In this document: in pieces, positions 42,733 through 50,372 of the stretch
Layout: every line of letters begins with the position of its first letter
Position numbering within the stretch: the first letter of the stretch is position 1
Assembly: GCA_033344875.1 (NCBI GenBank)
Contig: JAWPMO010000001.1
Span: 1,017,595 to 1,081,594, forward strand
Reading direction: 5' to 3'
From: Ilumatobacteraceae bacterium
Lineage (GTDB): Bacteria > Actinomycetota > Acidimicrobiia > Acidimicrobiales > Ilumatobacteraceae
Length of the DNA stretch: 64,000 nucleotides
Position numbers and translations under genes: made by a program
The notes under the pieces: model-generated
Seen by the model: only the letters and a program-made list of their open reading frames with translations
The model's database searches: none
Told to the model about the DNA's origin: nothing

Positions 42733-43452
42733 ATGGCTCGATTCACCGGGCTCTCCGCCGTCTTCCTGAACTGTTCCCTCGTGCACGATGCCCGGGCATC
42801 GCACACCCGGCGACTGCTCGCGAGGGTCGGTGGCATCATGCGCACCGAGGGTGTCGACGTCGAGTTGATCCACATGCTCGACCACCAGGTCGGCTTCGGC
42901 ATGGTGAAGGACACGACCGAGATCGGCGACGACCGCGACGACTGGCCGTCGATCCACGCCAAGATCATGGCGGCCAACATCCTCGTGATCGGCACCCCGA
43001 TCTGGCTCGGTGTGAAGTCGAGCGTCGCCACGCTGGTGATCGAACGGCTGTACGCGTACAGCGGTGAGACCAACGAGCACGGTCAGTACCTGTACTACGG
43101 CAAGACGGCCGGCTGCGTCGTGACCGGCAACGAAGACGGCGTGAAGTCCGTGTCGATGGAAACGCTGTACGCCCTGTCGCACATCGGTTACACCGTGCCG
43201 CCACAGGCGGATTGCGGCTGGTTGGGCGAGATCGGGCCCGGCCCGAGCTACGGCGACGAGGTCGAGGGGTCCGATGTCCGCGCCGGTTACGACAGCGAGT
43301 TCACGAACAAGAACGCCACGATCATGTCCTGGAACCTCATGCACACCGCTCAGATGCTGCGTGAACGCGGCGGATTCCCGGTCGGCGGCAACGTCGGCGC
43401 CGATTGGCGCGACGTCACGAACGCCGCCGACCAGGACCCGGAGGGCTGGTGA
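42733..43452 (+). CDS. Flavodoxin-like NAD(P)H-dependent oxidoreductase
   Basis: Flavodoxin-fold FMN protein of 239 residues. FLNCSLVHDARASHTRRLL fits the phosphate-binding loop region, NILVIGTPIWLGVKSSVATLVIERL is the second FMN loop, and YYGKTAGCVVTGNEDGVKSVSMETLYALSHIGYTVPPQADCGWLG the third. It probably reduces a quinone, azo or metal substrate, or passes electrons to the upstream ferredoxin. It ends 21 bp before the convergent topoisomerase gene. Confidence 0.82.
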   Translation: MARFTGLSAVFLNCSLVHDARASHTRRLLARVGGIMRTEGVDVELIHMLDHQVGFGMVKDTTEIGDDRDDWPSIHAKIMAANILVIGTPIWLGVKSSVATLVIERLYAYSGETNEHGQYLYYGKTAGCVVTGNEDGVKSVSMETLYALSHIGYTVPPQADCGWLGEIGPGPSYGDEVEGSDVRAGYDSEFTNKNATIMSWNLMHTAQMLRERGGFPVGGNVGADWRDVTNAADQDPEGW

Positions 43453-43473
43453 CCTGCCCGGGGCGATCGGCGG

Positions 43474-44496
43474 TCACGTCAGGAGCTTGACGGTCGCGCT
43501 CTCGGCACGGGTTCGCCAGCGACTACTCCTGCTCGAGCGCCACGCATCGTCGAGCCGATCCGTCCGGTCGAACACGCGCGGCGCCACGTAGCAGGCTCGG
43601 CACACCGCACGCGTGTTGCCCAACGCCTCCGCGGCGGCGTCGACCGCTCCGATCAACGCGGTCTCGTCGAGCACCTCCGCGCCATGCTGCGCGAGCGTCT
43701 CGACCGCGACGACGGTCCCGCCCCAGGTCCGGAAGGTCTTCGCCGTCGCGTCCGGCCCACCGATCGACCGAAGTCGTTCGTTTACGTGGTCGGCGGTGAC
43801 GTCGATCACCCGCCCATCGGCGCCACGGAACGCGAAGAGTTGCGGCTGACCCAACCCGAGGCACGCGTCGATCACCGAGACCACCCGCCGCTCGGAGACC
43901 TCGACCTGCCAGTCGGAGCCCCCCTTGCCGACGAATTCGAACGTCCGCACCGGGCCGTCGCCGCGGACGTGCTCGGGTTCGAGGGTCGTGAGCCCGAACG
44001 TCTCGTTCTCGGCGGCGTATCGTTCGTTGCCGATGCGGATGAGGGTCCGGTCGAGCAGGTGAATCACCGCTGCGACGACGCGGCGCTCGTCGAGCGTCCG
44101 GCGCCGGAGATCGGCCGCCACCTCCTTGCGCAGGTCGATCAGGCCGTCGGCGAAACCGACCAGACGCTCGAACTTCTGCTCGTCGCGCACCTCCCGCCAC
44201 CGCTCGTGATACAGGTACTGCTTCCGGTCACGGTCGTCGCGCCCAGTGGCGAGCAGGTGGCCGTCGGGGTCGGGGCTGATCCACACGTCGGTCCACGCCG
44301 GCGGGACCGCCAACTCGTCGATCCGTGCACGGACCGTGTCGGAGATCGCCCCGCCGCGTGGTCCGTGGTAGGAGAACCCGGTGCCACGGCGTCGACGGCT
44401 GATCCCCGGGGCCTCGTCGCTCGTGTAGCGGAGTCCGGCGGCGGCAGCGATGGATCCGACGTCGGTGTCGGGCAACCGGTCGGTGGTCATCGCCAC
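43474..44496 (-). CDS. DNA topoisomerase IB
   Basis: Poxvirus/eukaryote-type topoisomerase IB of 340 residues. An N-terminal domain contains TGFSYHGPRGGAISDTVRARIDELAVPPAWTDVWISPDPDGHLLATGRDDRDRKQYLYH, a family signature. The catalytic domain has IRIGNERYAAENETFGLTTL, FVGKGGSDWQVEV, KTFRTWGGTVVAVETL and the nucleophilic Tyr in VCRACYVAPRVFD. It relaxes both supercoil signs via a 3'-phosphotyrosine. An ATG two codons downstream (MTTDRL) is an alternative start. It borders the decayed island. Confidence 0.92.
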   Translation of the reverse strand: MAMTTDRLPDTDVGSIAAAAGLRYTSDEAPGISRRRRGTGFSYHGPRGGAISDTVRARIDELAVPPAWTDVWISPDPDGHLLATGRDDRDRKQYLYHERWREVRDEQKFERLVGFADGLIDLRKEVAADLRRRTLDERRVVAAVIHLLDRTLIRIGNERYAAENETFGLTTLEPEHVRGDGPVRTFEFVGKGGSDWQVEVSERRVVSVIDACLGLGQPQLFAFRGADGRVIDVTADHVNERLRSIGGPDATAKTFRTWGGTVVAVETLAQHGAEVLDETALIGAVDAAAEALGNTRAVCRACYVAPRVFDRTDRLDDAWRSSRSSRWRTRAESATVKLLT

Positions 44497-44519
44497 GCTG
44501 ATGCCCGTTCCCGCTTACG

Positions 44520-44989
44520 ACCAAACCCCGGGTACCGACGCGAAGAAGCCCTGGCCTGGGCGCGCCGACTACACACGAGTCGTCGACCTCTACCGATCAT
44601 CACTCGACCAGCGCCGACGGCTCGGCCTCCCGCATGCGATCAGTCTCGCCAACTTGGCCCAAGCGGAAGTCGAAGCCGGCCACATCGAGGACGGACGGCG
44701 CGACGCCACCGAAGCACTTCGCGCCGGGTAGGAACGACACGACCCACTCGACTGGACGATCGCACTCATCACCTTCGCTCAGCTCGCGTTCGTCGCAGAA
44801 CGACCCGACGACGCCTTCACAATCCTCCACGCTCTCCTCACCGACCGACGAACGCCATCGGTCGAACGCGAGATCGACGCAGTACTCGACTACCACCGCG
44901 TCGACCACTCGGCCGCGCCCTTGGTCGACGGGACACCGGGTGTAGACCTCGCCGAGATCATCAGACAGCTCCTCGACGTTCCGAACTGA
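44520..44989 (+). pseudogene. Broken TPR-protein gene
   Basis: Helical-repeat sequence typical of TPR proteins is readable but interrupted. Around 44530 one frame gives YRREEALAWARRL, then the +1 frame continues YRSSLDQRRRLGLPHAISLANLAQAEVEAG up to a TAG at 44729-44731. The same frame resumes directly after the TAG as DWTIALITFAQLAFVAERPDDAFTILHALLTDRR and ends at TGA 44987-44989. A frameshift and an amber codon, with no full N-terminus, mark it as a remnant, possibly of an AfsR/TPR regulator. The topoisomerase gene start overlaps nearby. Confidence 0.65.
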
Positions 44990-45104
44990 CGGATCGACAA
45001 GTCGTCGAACCCCGAACTCCGCGAAGCGGCTCACGAACCAGTGGTCTTCGTCCACCGACGACCGATGCAAGTGTTCGTGTCGTCATGTGAAGTTGGGCGG
45101 CGCT

Positions 45105-45665
45105 CATGTCACTGCGGTTCCAGCGCTCGATGCTCGCATGTCTCGCATCGTGCGCCCCCTTCGGGAGGGTGCGCAAGGCACGGCGGTAGCGGATGAAGGT
45201 CTTGGTCACTCGGTCGGGTTTCCACGCCGTCACTCCCGAGTCGTCACTGAACACGAACCCCGACCCCTCGTCCGCACGGATTGCGGTCAGCGTGTCCTAG
45301 GTCTGTGTCGACGGGTCGAGGCTCCGGCGCCGCTTCGTCTTCGTCGGTGCCACCGTCGAACCAGTACTGCCTTGGACCCATCCGCGGGTGAACGCGACCC
45401 GGGGTACCTCCCGGTGGACGTGGTCCCAGGTCAGTCCGAGGAGGTGGGCTTAGCGGGCGCCGGTCGTCGCGGCGAGCAACACCAGCGCATGGAACCTGAC
45501 GTCGCGGGCGCGGATGTGATCGAGGAGGTGTTGCAGCACGGCCGGTGTCCGCGGGCGCAGTTCGGGTGGTGGCACGGCGATCCGGTGTGCGCATTCGGCC
45601 GGGTTGTCCCACACCCATGCCCACCGTCGTTGCCCCGCCATCAGCCCCGCAAAACCCCAGGTGGA
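45105..45665 (-). pseudogene. Tyrosine recombinase (phage-type integrase) remnant 1
   Basis: One continuous minus-strand frame reads like the middle of a tyrosine integrase. It has WVWDNPAECA, RPRTPAVLQHLLDHI, FHALVLLAATTGAR (the motif with the first catalytic Arg), then LLGLTWDHVHREVPRVAFTRG, TVAPTKTKRRRSL, GFVFSDDSGVTAWKPDRVTKTF and a degraded HDARH for the H-x-x-R box. It is interrupted by in-frame TAA (45450-45452) and TAG (45297-45299), starts without an N-terminal domain, and lacks the C-terminal Tyr. It is clearly inactive. Confidence 0.8.
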
Positions 45666-45821
45666 CTACAGACATGTGGAGCAGGATGCTCGACGACGTC
45701 GCACCCATCACGTCAGCTCCGTAATCCGGTCGACGCCGGCGAGGGCGCTCCGCATCGCGCCCAAGCAGCGCACCGTCCTGACCAGCCGCGACGAACGCTG
45801 AGTTCCGCCTCCGCCTCCGGG

Positions 45822-45866
45822 TTGTGTTGCACTCGATAGTGCTGTTTAATGCACGAATGAGTGCAT
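45822..45866 (+). promoter_or_regulatory. Promoter with two inverted repeats for the XRE operon
   Basis: TTGTGT (45822-45827), 17 bp, then TTTAAT (45845-45850) forms a good promoter whose -10 is 12 to 7 nt before the ATG at 45857, so the mRNA is probably leaderless. Inverted repeat 1, GCACT-cgat-AGTGC (45829-45842), fills the spacer. Inverted repeat 2, ATGCAC-6 nt-GTGCAT (45849-45866), covers the -10 end and the start codon. Both share a GCAC core, fitting autoregulation by the XRE protein. Confidence 0.7.
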
Positions 45867-46435
45867 CGTCTTCGGCGCAAAGTAAGCAGGTTGCTGTCGA
45901 GGTGCGTCGCCGTCGTCAACAGCGCAGCTGGACGTTGGACGTCGCCGCCGCGCGGTTGGGTGTGAGCCGTCGTGTGTTGGCTCAGATCGAGTCTGGTCAG
46001 GCGAATCCGTCGCTGTCGACGTTGCTGTCGATCGCTGAAGGGTTTGACACATCACTCGTCGAGCTGTTGTCGGGTGCGGACAAACCATCGATCACCGTGC
46101 AGGCTGACAACGAATCTGCGCCGATGCTGTGGAAGGGGGTCGGCGGCGGTTGGGGCCGTCTGCTGGTCGGGTCGGATCCGCTCGAACTGTGGGAGTGGAT
46201 GTTGGGTCCCGGCGACGAGCGGATATCCGACGCGCATCGATCGAACTCCCGCGAGGCGATGCTCGTCACTGAGGGAACAGTCACGGTGAGCGTCGGTGCC
46301 GCCGAGCCGGTCTCGTTGCACACGGGCCAGTCCGCGATCTTCAGAGCCGACGAGCCGCATTGGTATCGCAACGACACCGACGAACCGGCCAGTTTCGTGT
46401 TGGCGGTGCACGAGCCGAGCGGGGGTGTGGCATGA
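45857..46435 (+). CDS. XRE-family transcriptional regulator with cupin domain
   Basis: A 192-residue regulator with an N-terminal helix-turn-helix (about 18-72: RRRRQQRSWTLDVAAARLGVSRRVLAQIESGQANPSLSTLLSIAEG) and a C-terminal cupin (about 100-188: EWMLGPGDERISDAHRSNSREAMLVTEGTVTVSVG, HTGQSAIFRADEPHWYRN). Such proteins sense small ligands, often amino acids or polyamines. ATG 45857 is chosen because the promoter -10 ends six bases earlier; upstream ATGs lie inside the promoter. It overlaps the next gene by ATGA and heads a four-gene operon. Confidence 0.9.
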   Translation: MSASSSAQSKQVAVEVRRRRQQRSWTLDVAAARLGVSRRVLAQIESGQANPSLSTLLSIAEGFDTSLVELLSGADKPSITVQADNESAPMLWKGVGGGWGRLLVGSDPLELWEWMLGPGDERISDAHRSNSREAMLVTEGTVTVSVGAAEPVSLHTGQSAIFRADEPHWYRNDTDEPASFVLAVHEPSGGVA

Positions 46436-46860
46436 ACCACAGGCTCGTGTCACTCGTCGTGGTGGTCACCGCGCTGACCTGCTACCACCTCGCGCAGCGG
46501 TCGATGCCGGGTGCGGTTCGGCCCGCACCGCTGTTCGCGTTCGTGTACGGCGCAGCGGCGATCGTCATGGTGGGCGTCGTTGTCGCCGGCACGTCCTCGG
46601 GCGGAGTGCGCGCCATCACCACGACGGCGTCACATTGGGCGCCATGGTTGCTGGTGGCCTCGGTCGCCGGGATCGAGCTCGGTGTGTTGGCCATGTACCG
46701 CTCCGGGTGGAGCGTCGGTACCGCCAGCGTCTCGACTCAGGCAATCGTCGCCGCGATCTTGGTGATCGTTGGTCTGGTGCGTTTCGGGGAGCACCTGACG
46801 ACGGGGCGCTCGGCAGGGCTGGCACTGTGCGTCATCGGCGCCGGGCTGGTGGCCCGATGA
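46432..46860 (+). CDS. Half-size EamA/DMT transporter (four-helix)
   Basis: A 142-residue membrane protein with four or five helices: SLVVVVTALTCYHLAQR, PLFAFVYGAAAIVMVGVVVAG, WLLVASVAGIELGVLAMYRSG, TQAIVAAILVIVGLVRFGE, GLALCVIGAGLVA. It corresponds to one EamA repeat, so it likely works as a dimer, like SMR exporters. ATGA overlaps on both sides tie it tightly to the regulator and the B3/B4 gene. The substrate is unknown but presumably the ligand sensed by the regulator. Confidence 0.8.
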   Translation: MNHRLVSLVVVVTALTCYHLAQRSMPGAVRPAPLFAFVYGAAAIVMVGVVVAGTSSGGVRAITTTASHWAPWLLVASVAGIELGVLAMYRSGWSVGTASVSTQAIVAAILVIVGLVRFGEHLTTGRSAGLALCVIGAGLVAR

Positions 46861-47552
46861 GCATCACCGCCCGCGACTGGGTCGAACTGTCGACCGTCGA
46901 CCAGAGCGTGCACGAACGCTGGCCCGACTATCAGGTGAACCTGGTTGCAGCGGATGAAGTCGACGTAGCGGCGTTGGCACCGATCGCCGACACGCTGTTC
47001 GATCGGGCCGTCACCGAGGCCCGCACGATCGACACGAACGATCTCGATCCCCACGTCGTTCGCTGGCAGCAGGCGTACCGCGACTTCGGTGTCAAGCCGC
47101 GAGTGGCGCGACCCAGCGTCGACGCGCTGATCCGACGCGCCACCACCGACAACGGACTCCCTCGGATCAACACACTCGTCGACCTGTACAACGCGATCTC
47201 GATCCTGCACCGAGTACCGATCGGCGGCGAGGACCTCGACCACTACGCCAGCCCCGCACGACTCACCCTCGCCATCGGAGACGAACCGTTCCACACCACC
47301 GACCACGGGCAACCCCTCGTCGATCACCCCGACCCAGGCGAACCCATCTGGGTCGACCGCGACGGGGTGACATGCCGGCGATGGAACTGGCGACAAACCA
47401 GCCGCACCGCCATCGGCGGGCAAACCAGCCGAGTCGGGTTCATCATCGACTCCCTCGACGCCCCCGGACACGACGGCGCCCGCCGAGTCACCGAACAGCT
47501 CGATGATCTGATCCCGAACACGCACACCCGCACCATCGGCCCGACCCGATGA
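46857..47552 (+). CDS. Solo B3/B4 (tRNA-binding/editing) domain protein
   Basis: A 231-residue protein with the B3/B4 fold found in the PheRS beta subunit editing module. The recognition block is RDFGVKPRVARPSVDALIRRA, then LPRINTLVDLYNAISILHRVPIGGEDLDHY and a later WNWRQTSRTAIGGQTSRVGFIIDSL. Free-standing B3/B4 proteins are thought to hydrolyse mischarged aminoacyl-tRNA or bind amino-acid derivatives. It is coupled to the transporter by ATGA. The link with an exporter and sensor suggests protection from a toxic amino-acid analogue, which is inference. Confidence 0.85.
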   Translation: MSITARDWVELSTVDQSVHERWPDYQVNLVAADEVDVAALAPIADTLFDRAVTEARTIDTNDLDPHVVRWQQAYRDFGVKPRVARPSVDALIRRATTDNGLPRINTLVDLYNAISILHRVPIGGEDLDHYASPARLTLAIGDEPFHTTDHGQPLVDHPDPGEPIWVDRDGVTCRRWNWRQTSRTAIGGQTSRVGFIIDSLDAPGHDGARRVTEQLDDLIPNTHTRTIGPTR

Positions 47553-47565
47553 AGGAGCTCTCACG

Positions 47566-48210
47566 ATGCTGATCCGCCCACACGACACCGCAACCAACGA
47601 CGCCGAATGGCGGAACCTGGTCTCGAACCACCCGTTCGGCACACTGATCGCCCCCGGCACCAACCGAGACCTGCCCGTCGCCGTGCCGACCCACTTCCAC
47701 TTCGACGGCCACGACACCATCCGCCTGCACCTCGCCAAACCGAACCCGGTCTGGGCCGCACTGGCAGAGAACCAGCGCTGCCTGTTCGTCGTCGTCGCCG
47801 CCGTCACCTATGTGCCGACGTCATGGGAAGCACCACCAGACACGCCCCCGGAGTGGGGCATCCCGACCTCGCACTACGCCACCGCACAACTCGACTGCAC
47901 CGCCACCATCACCGACGACCCGAGCGAAATCAGCCGCTACCTCGCCGACCAACTCGCCACCATGCAACCCGACGAACCCTACGGCGACCCGCACGACCCG
48001 ACCGGCCCAAACACAGCAGAGCTCCGCCAAATTCGCGGACTCGAACTCACCATCAACGACGTCCGAGCCAAGTTCAAGTTCGACGGCGCCGAACCCGACA
48101 CCATCCGCCAACAAGTCGCCGACGGCTACCGACAACGCAACCAGCCCGGCGACCACGAAGCCCTCACCCACCTCCTACGACGACACCCACCCCAACAACC
48201 CGCAACCTGA
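47566..48210 (+). CDS. PaiB-like FMN-binding protein
   Basis: A 214-residue PaiB-family split-barrel protein: HPFGTLIAPGTNRDLPVAVPTHF near the N-terminus, HLAKPNPVWAAL, AAVTYVPTSWE, IPTSHYATAQL and the C-terminal ELTINDVRAKFKFD. PaiB proteins are annotated as FMN-binding negative regulators or polyamine-resistance proteins; their reaction is unclear. An AAGGAG site precedes ATG 47566, 13 bp after the B3/B4 stop. Last gene of the operon. Codon choice (ACC/AAC-rich) is similar to neighbours. Confidence 0.85.
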   Translation: MLIRPHDTATNDAEWRNLVSNHPFGTLIAPGTNRDLPVAVPTHFHFDGHDTIRLHLAKPNPVWAALAENQRCLFVVVAAVTYVPTSWEAPPDTPPEWGIPTSHYATAQLDCTATITDDPSEISRYLADQLATMQPDEPYGDPHDPTGPNTAELRQIRGLELTINDVRAKFKFDGAEPDTIRQQVADGYRQRNQPGDHEALTHLLRRHPPQQPAT

Positions 48211-48255
48211 CGCCTCACGCGAGCCCGATCCGATCAACACGGCGGCTGAGGCATA

Positions 48256-48289
48256 CGCCACCACGTACAAGTGCGCCACCACGTACAAG
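48256..48289 (+). repeat. 16-bp direct repeat with 2-bp spacer
   Basis: CGCCACCACGTACAAG occurs at 48256-48271 and again at 48274-48289, separated by TG. It lies in the 165-bp gene-free stretch between the PaiB stop and the integrase remnant, inside the island. It may be an att-related or protein-binding repeat, or a simple tandem duplication. Confidence 0.85.
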
Positions 48290-48375
48290 ATGGGCTTCGG
48301 GGCGATCGTGTGGCTCATCGGAGTCAGAGCCGAGTAGCACGCCTCAGCAACTAGACCGAGTCGCGTCCATCGGCA

Positions 48376-48540
48376 TCACAAGTCATGAACTCCGGCGACG
48401 CCGCGGCCACCATTCAGGAGGGCTTCGGGCGTTGCATCTGCGTGGGCGTCGCCGCCGGGGACGGCTTGGACGTAGAAGTCGAGTGTGGTCGACGAACGCT
48501 GGTGGTCGAGGCGACGGGCTACGACTGGAAGCGGGATCTC
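48376..48540 (-). pseudogene. Tyrosine recombinase C-terminal remnant 2, beside tRNA-Gly
   Basis: The minus strand reads IPLPVVARRLDHQRSSTTLDFY followed by VQAVPGGDAHAD. This is the C-terminal catalytic segment of an actinobacterial integrase, with the nucleophilic Tyr in the LDFY motif. The frame then runs to TGA 48376-48378. Everything N-terminal to it is missing. It abuts the terminator and 3' end of tRNA-Gly, where integrases of tRNA-inserted elements normally lie. Remnant 1, about 3 kb away, lacks exactly this portion. Confidence 0.75.
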
Positions 48541-48563
48541 TCGGCGTTGAGACCCGGACGCGA

Positions 48564-48590
48564 CGAAACCCCAGCGAGGCTGGGGTTTCG
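48564..48590 (-). terminator. Terminator hairpin after tRNA-Gly
   Basis: A perfect 11-bp stem, CGAAACCCCAG/CTGGGGTTTCG, with a 5-nt loop lies 2 bp beyond the encoded CCA of tRNA-Gly. It can terminate tRNA transcription on the minus strand; symmetry would let it act on the plus strand too. No T-tract is present. Confidence 0.85.
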
Positions 48591-48592
48591 CT

Positions 48593-48668
48593 TGGAGCGG
48601 ACGACGAGATTCGAACTCGCGACCCTCACCTTGGCAAGGTGATGCTCTACCAACTGAGCCACGTCCGC
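48593..48668 (-). tRNA. tRNA-Gly (GCC)
   Basis: A full cloverleaf on the minus strand. The acceptor is GCGGACG/CGTCCGC, the D arm has GGCTCAGTTGGTAGAGC, the anticodon loop TTGCCAA gives GCC, the T arm has GAGTTCGAATCTC, the discriminator is T, and CCA is encoded at 48593-48595. Its 3' end faces the integrase remnants, consistent with use as an integration site. Confidence 0.97.
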
Positions 48669-48734
48669 AGCGGTGGACAGATTATCAGCGGTCGGGGCGG
48701 ACCGGACAACCTCGACGTGAGGTTCAGGTCGGCC

Positions 48735-48962
48735 TCAGTCGCGTTCGGCCTCGGGACGGAGGTCGACCGTGAACGTCAGGATGCCGTCGTCGAGCGATGC
48801 GGTGGCATCGCCGATGATCGCGAAATCCTGGTAGTCGGTCTTCGCCTGCGTGATGAACTGTTGGCGCTCCTCACCCGCCACCGGTGGGAGCGGGCGTTGC
48901 TTCACCGCCAGTGCACGCTGCTTGAAACGGGCGATCATCGCGTCGGTGTCGATCGTTGCCAT
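48735..48962 (-). CDS. Small conserved hypothetical protein
   Basis: A 75-residue soluble protein: N-terminal helical part MATIDTDAMIARFKQRALAV, PPVAGEERQQFITQAKTDYQDFAIIGD, then a beta-rich end with DGILTFTVDLRPE. TACCAT lies 13 nt before the ATG on the minus strand, supporting a real leaderless gene. No known domain recognised. Confidence 0.65.
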   Translation of the reverse strand: MATIDTDAMIARFKQRALAVKQRPLPPVAGEERQQFITQAKTDYQDFAIIGDATASLDDGILTFTVDLRPEAERD

Positions 48963-49005
48963 GCCACCGATGGTACCGGTTGGCGCCCCGGTAACGCCGG
49001 TCGAC

Positions 49006-49554
49006 TCAGCCGTCGGCGGATCGGTCGCGTCGATGCAACTCGGCGTCGATCTCCGCGGCCGCTGCGGCCAACAGGTCGGGGTCGATCGCCTCGGTGAAGT
49101 CGTCCTCCGGACGATCGATCTGTTGCGGGGTCACATCGCCGACGGGCGGCCCGAAGTCGTCGTGCTCGCGCTCGACGGCGGTCGCCGGCTCGTCGTCGAG
49201 GTCACGATCGGCGTGGAGGTCGTCGAACCCGCCGGCGGTCGGCCCGGCGTCGAACGCCTCGTCGACGACGGGCGGCGCGACGCTCGGTTCGAGCGGTCGG
49301 GCCTTCGGCGGTCGCACCTCGTCGAGGGTGCGACGCTGCGCGACCGGGTCGGCCCGCCGCCACTTACGTTCACCCATCACCTCGAGCGGCGCGAGCAACT
49401 CCGGGTCCGGGCGGGTGGTCCGACGGAGCCAGACGGCCAACATCGCGAGGCCGAGTCCGAGCGCGACGAGCAGCGCGATGATCGAGGTCACGGTTCGCGT
49501 GCCGTCGGGGTCACCGATCGTCGCCAACTGATGGAACGGGAGAGTGGTCGTCAC
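49006..49554 (-). CDS. Single-span membrane protein of unknown function
   Basis: A 182-residue protein with an N-terminal anchor at about 20-42 (VTSIIALLVALGLGLAMLAVWLRR), then a long acidic, Pro/Asp-rich cytoplasmic tail that ends with a helical stretch of alanines (PDLLAAAAAEIDAELHRRDRS). GTG 49554 lies 8 bp after the mutM stop, so it is probably cotranscribed with it. No domain recognised. Confidence 0.65.
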   Translation of the reverse strand: MTTTLPFHQLATIGDPDGTRTVTSIIALLVALGLGLAMLAVWLRRTTRPDPELLAPLEVMGERKWRRADPVAQRRTLDEVRPPKARPLEPSVAPPVVDEAFDAGPTAGGFDDLHADRDLDDEPATAVEREHDDFGPPVGDVTPQQIDRPEDDFTEAIDPDLLAAAAAEIDAELHRRDRSADG

Positions 49555-49562
49555 GCTGGGAA

Positions 49563-50366
49563 TCAGTCTGCCACGAACGGCTCGCCGCCGTGTTGATGCG
49601 CGGGGCACCAGATCGTCGTCCGACCGCCGACCTGCTCCCGCCGCATCGGGGCACCGTCGCGAGGGCACGGCGGGACGGCGGCACGCACCTCGGGATCGAT
49701 CACCCCACGGTGGCTGCCACCCAATTCGAGCATCTCGCGCAGGTGATCCGGAGCGAACTCGACCAGCCGCCGGACGACGGTCGGCGCCACCTCGCGGGCG
49801 GGGGTGACCGGCGACAATCCGACCTGCCAGAGCACTTCGTCGACGCACATGTTGCCGTACCCGGCCACCACGGCCTGATCGAGCAGCGCCGACTTGACCG
49901 GTGTCCGTCGACGCGCGAACGCCGCCGTCACGTGCTCGGCGGTGACCGACAGGAAGTCGGGCCCGAGCCGGTCGAGGTCGGGGTCGAGCACGAACTTGGC
50001 CCACCGGCGCGGGTCGTTCACCCGCATCGCTCCCCCGTCGGCGAAGCGGACCAGGAACCGATCCCACGCCGCATCGTCACGGCGACTGCTGTACTCCAAT
50101 TCGGCGATCGCGGCGTCACCGTCGACCACGAGTCGGCCGGTCATCCCGAAATGCAGACCGAGCGATCGGGCCGGCGTGGCTCCCTCGAGTTCGAGCACGA
50201 CGACCTTGCCCCGGCGATCCGCTCGCGTGAACGACGCGCCGGGAAGCACGGCGGCGATCTCGACCGCCATCGCCTGACGCTCGTCGACGGTGACCGACTC
50301 GATCTGACGATGCAGCGCCCGCTCGGCCGACCGCCGATACAGCTCCGCTTCGAGTCCTTCCGGCAC
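49563..50366 (-). CDS. Fpg/Nei-family DNA glycosylase
   Basis: Base-excision repair glycosylase/AP lyase of 267 residues. The catalytic N-terminus is MPEGLEAELYRR (Pro2, Glu3), with the conserved Lys in RRGKVVVLEL and LHFGMTGRL next. The helix-two-turn-helix is VVAGYGNMCVDEVLWQVGLSP. The zinc finger is altered: CPRDGAP and IWCPAHQH keep the first Cys of each pair, but the second ligands are Asp and His instead of Cys. The MPEGLE start is closer to Nei2-type than MutM (MPELPE). It shares the strand with metX, 6 bp downstream of its stop. Confidence 0.85.
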   Translation of the reverse strand: MPEGLEAELYRRSAERALHRQIESVTVDERQAMAVEIAAVLPGASFTRADRRGKVVVLELEGATPARSLGLHFGMTGRLVVDGDAAIAELEYSSRRDDAAWDRFLVRFADGGAMRVNDPRRWAKFVLDPDLDRLGPDFLSVTAEHVTAAFARRRTPVKSALLDQAVVAGYGNMCVDEVLWQVGLSPVTPAREVAPTVVRRLVEFAPDHLREMLELGGSHRGVIDPEVRAAVPPCPRDGAPMRREQVGGRTTIWCPAHQHGGEPFVAD

Positions 50367-50372
50367 CGTCGC

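Noticed and set aside
45087-45839. A 250-codon plus-strand frame in the island
   Set aside because: It is antisense to the recognisable integrase remnant and has no domain features of its own.
45105-48540. A single integrase gene interrupted by insertion of the four-gene operon
   Set aside because: On the minus strand the C-terminal piece lies upstream of the N-terminal piece, the wrong order for a simple insertion.
48385-48642. An 85-codon plus-strand frame before tRNA-Gly
   Set aside because: It runs through the terminator hairpin and into tRNA-Gly, and the opposite strand reads as an integrase C-terminus.
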